DNA from: an uncultured Clostridia bacterium
GTDB taxonomy: Bacteria; Bacillota; Clostridia; TANB77; CAG-508
NCBI GenBank assembly: GCA_934133005.1
Contig: CAKPAI010000006.1
Span: 5,594 to 69,593 of the forward strand
DNA: 64,000 nt
Direction of reading: 5' to 3'
This document shows positions 61,017 through 64,000 of the stretch, piece by piece. Below the pieces are notes generated by a model, which saw nothing but the letters and a program-made list of their open reading frames with translations, was not told where the DNA came from and did not search any database. Positions within the stretch are counted from its first letter, which is position 1. Every line of letters starts with the position of its first letter. Made by a program: the position numbers and the translations under genes.

Positions 61017-62465
61017 ATGCAAAGGAAGAGTTACATAACAGAAAATGTAATAGAAAAATTTAATATGAAGTGGAAGGTAATTACCGCAATAACAGCAATT
61101 TTTACAGTTCTGTTATGTACTTTGCCAATGAATTTATCTCCAATGTGGAATGGAGAAATTCCAGAGCATAGAAATCAATATGAGTTATTAGCTGATTCAA
61201 TGTTAAACGGTCATTTATATATTGATTATGATGATATTGATGAAAATTTACTTAAAATGGAAAATCCGTATGATACTGATGCAAGAAAAGAGCAAAATGT
61301 AAGAGTACATTGGGATAATGCTTTTTATAATGGACATTATTATATGTATTTTGGAGTAGCACCAGTAATTCTTACATTTATTCCATACAAAATAATAACA
61401 GGACATAGTTTAACAACATATCACGCAACACAGATATATGTTGCGCTATTTATAATTGGAGTGTTTCTACTATTTTATAAACTATGTAAAATATTTTATC
61501 CAGAGACTAATAAAATAATATATGTAGTTTGCTCAGTGGTATTTTCAGTTGTTAGTATATGGTACAGTATTACAACACCTGCACTGTATTGTACTGCAAT
61601 TACTGCTGGATTGTGTATGGCAATATGGAGTATATATTTTTTTATAAAGGCTGTTTACGAAGAGAAGAATGAAAATAAAAGTATATTTTATGCTTTTTTT
61701 GGAAGTTTATTTGGTGCAATAACATTTGCTTGCAGACCACCAATAGGATTAGTTAATTTTCTAGTAATTCCAATGTTAGTCCATTTTATAAAAAATCATA
61801 AAATGAGTGCAAAAATGATAGGAAAGTTATTTATAGCAGCGCTTCCTTATTTTGTTATAGCGATATTACTTATGCTATATAATTATGCAAGATTTAATAG
61901 TCCACTTGAGTTTGGGCAAACTTATCAACTAACTTCTGTAGACCAACATAATTACTCAAGTACATTCTCAAATATAGATTTTTCAAACTTGATAACGAAT
62001 ATTTTGACTAATTTTTTTGGATGCGGAAAATATACAAGTACATTTCCATTTGTTACTTTTTCTGGAGCATTTTTAAATTTTCTAATACTGTTATTACCAC
62101 TGATGACTATATTAGACGAAAAATTTAGAAATAAGTTGAAGGAAAATAAAATACTAGCATTATATGTAATACTAATGCTAGTACCACTAATGGTAACAAT
62201 TATGGATTCACTTTGGAGTCCATGGCTTATGGAAAGGTATAGAATGGATATTTACTATTTGATGGCAATTGCAACTTTTATATCGATAATAAACTATTAT
62301 TCAATTATAAGTAAGAAAAAAATATTTATGAGTATTACTATAATATTATTAATTTTAACTTTTATAAAAACTATACTGTTATTTATGGTACCAAATGATT
62401 ATAACATTACAGCCTATTATCCAGAAGTGCTAGAAAAGCTAATTGAAATCACAACTTTTAAATAA
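61017..62465 (+). CDS. Multi-pass membrane protein, GT-C-like, function unknown
   Basis: 482 residues and about eleven membrane segments. The first loop holds WNGEIPEHRNQYELLADSML, DYDDIDENLLKMENPYD, and NGHYYMYFGVAPVILTF, a pattern I associate with uncharacterised GT-C-like membrane proteins of Gram-positive polymer clusters. A Glu/Asp-rich first loop suits binding of a lipid-phosphate sugar. GGAG precedes the start. Probably works with the preceding gene product; substrate unknown. Confidence 0.6.
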   Translation: MQRKSYITENVIEKFNMKWKVITAITAIFTVLLCTLPMNLSPMWNGEIPEHRNQYELLADSMLNGHLYIDYDDIDENLLKMENPYDTDARKEQNVRVHWDNAFYNGHYYMYFGVAPVILTFIPYKIITGHSLTTYHATQIYVALFIIGVFLLFYKLCKIFYPETNKIIYVVCSVVFSVVSIWYSITTPALYCTAITAGLCMAIWSIYFFIKAVYEEKNENKSIFYAFFGSLFGAITFACRPPIGLVNFLVIPMLVHFIKNHKMSAKMIGKLFIAALPYFVIAILLMLYNYARFNSPLEFGQTYQLTSVDQHNYSSTFSNIDFSNLITNILTNFFGCGKYTSTFPFVTFSGAFLNFLILLLPLMTILDEKFRNKLKENKILALYVILMLVPLMVTIMDSLWSPWLMERYRMDIYYLMAIATFISIINYYSIISKKKIFMSITIILLILTFIKTILLFMVPNDYNITAYYPEVLEKLIEITTFK

Positions 62466-62477
62466 AAGGAGAAAAAA

Positions 62478-63035
62478 ATGAAATTATTAATGCATACATG
62501 TTGTGCACCTTGCAGTGTTTACTGCATAGATGAATTAAGAAAAGAAGGAATTGAACCAACAGTATATTGGTATAATCCGAATATACATCCATATATGGAA
62601 TACAAAGCAAGAAGAGATTGTTTAAAAGAATATACAAAATCTATAAATGTAGAAGCTATATTTGAAGAAGAATATGGTTTAGATGAGTTTTGCAAAGAAG
62701 CAATAAAAGACTTATCAAAAAGATGTACTAATTACTGTTATCCTGTAAGAATTAAAAAGACTTTTGAGTATGCAAAGAAAAATGGCTATGATGCAGTAAC
62801 AACAACACTTTTATATAGCATATATCAAAATCACAATTTTATAAAGGAATTGATGGAAAAGTATAGCAAAGAATATGGAATAGAATTTTTATATAGAGAT
62901 TTTAGAATTGGATTCTGGGAGGGACATCAAAAAGCACATGATTTAGGATTGTATATGCAAAAATACTGTGGCTGTGTGTTTAGCGAGGAAGATAGATACG
63001 CTAAGCAAATTAAGAGGGATAAAGAAAATAATTAA
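62478..63035 (+). CDS. queH: Epoxyqueuosine reductase QueH
   Basis: Last step of queuosine tRNA modification, the QueG-independent iron-sulfur form (former DUF208). 185 residues: HTCCAPCSVYC at the N-terminus, VYWYNPNIHPYMEYKARRD, CTNYCYPVRIKKT, TTLLYSIYQNH, and CGCVFSEEDRY at the end; the cysteines coordinate the cluster and partner metal. LLYSIYQNH differs slightly from the common LLxSPYQxH. AAGGAG precedes the start. Not functionally related to the preceding polymer genes. Confidence 0.93.
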   Translation: MKLLMHTCCAPCSVYCIDELRKEGIEPTVYWYNPNIHPYMEYKARRDCLKEYTKSINVEAIFEEEYGLDEFCKEAIKDLSKRCTNYCYPVRIKKTFEYAKKNGYDAVTTTLLYSIYQNHNFIKELMEKYSKEYGIEFLYRDFRIGFWEGHQKAHDLGLYMQKYCGCVFSEEDRYAKQIKRDKENN

Positions 63036-63168
63036 GAATTTCCTTGTTGATAATTACGATGAAGAAATTAAAGATGGAGATTTAATTTGTACTGATTTAA
63101 TATATTATTCAAAAGATTTAAAGAAGAAAGTTAAAGATAAATAGTAATTTATCGAGGAGGTATTTGTA

Positions 63169-63480
63169 ATGAAAAATAAAAAAAATGGTATAGGTTCATT
63201 GTCATTGTTACTAGTAATTATTGCTTTCGTTTGGGCTTTTAATATTTTTGGAGTTTGTGTAGGAGATCACATTTTAGCAACATTGAACATACCTACTTGG
63301 TCTAATATGGCTAATGCGACTGGAACACATTACACTATTTTTTATTCATTTATATTTTTAATACCAGCACTAATATTATCTATTAAATATAAAGATAATT
63401 TGTTTACAAAGGTTGGAAAATGGTTATCAATTACTTTTATTGGAATACTTTTACCTGGATTTATATTTATGATTGTATAG
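63169..63480 (+). CDS. Small membrane protein, unknown
   Basis: 103 residues with three apparent membrane segments (about 8-28, 55-72, 83-101) and GAGGAGG, a near-consensus ribosome site, 9 bases upstream. The extracytoplasmic loop NIPTWSNMANATGTHYTIFY may face outward. I do not recognise the family. The 130 bases between queH and this gene contain an open but startless frame and no clear terminator. Confidence 0.6.
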   Translation: MKNKKNGIGSLSLLLVIIAFVWAFNIFGVCVGDHILATLNIPTWSNMANATGTHYTIFYSFIFLIPALILSIKYKDNLFTKVGKWLSITFIGILLPGFIFMIV

Positions 63481-63513
63481 TAACAAATTACAATAGATAG
63501 GGTAGGTAATTAG

Positions 63514-63543
63514 TTGAAAATTATCTGTCCTTTGTGATATAAT
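63514..63543 (+). promoter_or_regulatory. Probable SigA promoter, extended -10
   Basis: TTGAAA (63514-63519), 18-base spacer, TATAAT (63538-63543), preceded by TGA as an extended -10. It lies 35 bases upstream of the next small gene. Confidence 0.6.
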
Positions 63544-63578
63544 GCAAACAATAATTAGTAATTTATGGAGGGAAAAAT

Positions 63579-63902
63579 ATGTTAGGAATTTTTATCTTAT
63601 TAATTATAGCAATGTTATTAGTAGTAAAATTTTGTAAGAAAACATTAAAAATTGTATTATCCATTATAATTATTTTAGTAACATTATATTGTATTATTAT
63701 ATCTATTGATATGAATAGGGTAAGTAGTTTTAGAGAGCCTATATTTGCAATAGTTAAGCAAGAAGATGATTCTTCTATGAAAACAATCATATATCAAGGA
63801 TTAGGTTATGAAGTCAGAATGATTAAAGATGTAACAACTGATAAAACAATACAAGTAGAAATGTATATGTTTAATAAATGTATAGTGGGAGCTATAGAAT
63901 AA
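63579..63902 (+). CDS. Small membrane-anchored protein, unknown
   Basis: 107 residues with GGAGGG upstream. Two N-terminal hydrophobic segments (about 1-20 and 25-46) are followed by a soluble domain (about 50-107) with EPIFAIVKQEDDSS and YQGLGYEVRMIKD. The latter resembles small extracytoplasmic domains of uncharacterised Firmicutes proteins, but I cannot assign a family. Confidence 0.55.
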   Translation: MLGIFILLIIAMLLVVKFCKKTLKIVLSIIIILVTLYCIIISIDMNRVSSFREPIFAIVKQEDDSSMKTIIYQGLGYEVRMIKDVTTDKTIQVEMYMFNKCIVGAIE

Positions 63903-63950
63903 AGAATAATACGAATAGTAAGGTATCGTTGAGAAAGAAGTGTTGATATA

Positions 63951-64000
63951 TGAAGAAAAAAATAAGTTTAATGGCAAGTATGGTATTATATTTGATTGCT
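63951..64000 (+). CDS. Start of a secreted or membrane protein, cut by the window end
   Basis: ATG 63951 opens a frame giving MKKKISLMASMVLYLIA before the sequence ends, a typical signal-peptide or membrane-anchor start. GAGAAAG and a GTG lie upstream, but the ribosome site is weak. Nothing more can be said. Confidence 0.4.

Noticed and set aside
63036..63144. Open frame after queH encoding NFLVDNYDEEIKDGDLICTD and a Lys-rich end.
   Set aside because: The composition looks coding, but there is no start codon or ribosome site for it and no recognised family. It may be a remnant; I could not support a gene.

Overview
This is a chromosomal window from a very A+T-rich, Gram-positive-type, endospore-forming anaerobe, most likely an uncultured gut-type member of the Clostridia. 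The basis is codon use dominated by AGA and ATA, strong AAGGAGG ribosome-binding sites, frequent TTG starts, sporulation and germination genes (spoIVA and a gerA-type operon), a class A penicillin-binding protein with a PASTA domain, a LytR-CpsA-Psr ligase, and an oxygen-sensitive glycyl radical enzyme with its activase. Species cannot be named from the sequence alone.

Layout. 0-8.8 kb: housekeeping genes on + (folD cut by the window edge, dprA, a PASTA-containing PBP, cysS, a DUF1189 membrane protein, ftsH), closed by a bidirectional terminator. 8.9-12.9 kb: a gerAA-gerAB-gerAC germinant-receptor operon on -, divergent from spoIVA (13.1-14.5 kb). 14.7-20.5 kb: a UAP1-like nucleotide-sugar pyrophosphorylase, small membrane proteins (YvlD-like, DUF421, DUF4363), an HD-domain protein, dapA and a phosphofructokinase. 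20.5-63 kb: a very large surface-polysaccharide locus, almost all on +, with ruvB and queH among its last genes. The last kilobase holds small membrane proteins and a gene cut by the window end.

The polysaccharide region looks like machinery for at least two polymers. One set has a polyisoprenyl-phosphate sugar transferase, Wzx-type flippase and Wzy-type polymerase. Another has a TagO/WecA-type initiator and a two-component ABC exporter. They share glycosyltransferases, an LCP ligase, UDP-galactopyranose mutase (galactofuranose supply), GtrB/GtrII-like side-chain enzymes and O-acyltransferases. A secreted lectin plus glucosaminidase-like wall hydrolase sits among them.

Most unusual points. 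(1) spoIVA and gerAC are each full length only if the ribosome shifts +1 exactly at an in-frame CGG codon. I found only one other in-frame CGG in the genes I scanned by eye, so this is either CGG-directed +1 frameshifting or two independent lesions in sporulation genes. (2) A glycyl radical enzyme and its activase lie between the flippase and a membrane glucosyltransferase gene. (3) Two adjacent acyltransferase genes carry a near-identical 5' coding leader with an (AC)9 or (AC)10 tract; changing either tract by one unit brings an early stop, so these look like phase-variable switches. (4) The TagO-like gene and ruvB each have a perfect hairpin between the Shine-Dalgarno sequence and the start codon. 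No tRNA, rRNA, insertion sequence, prophage or CRISPR array was seen, and no gene-free stretch exceeds about 300 bases.
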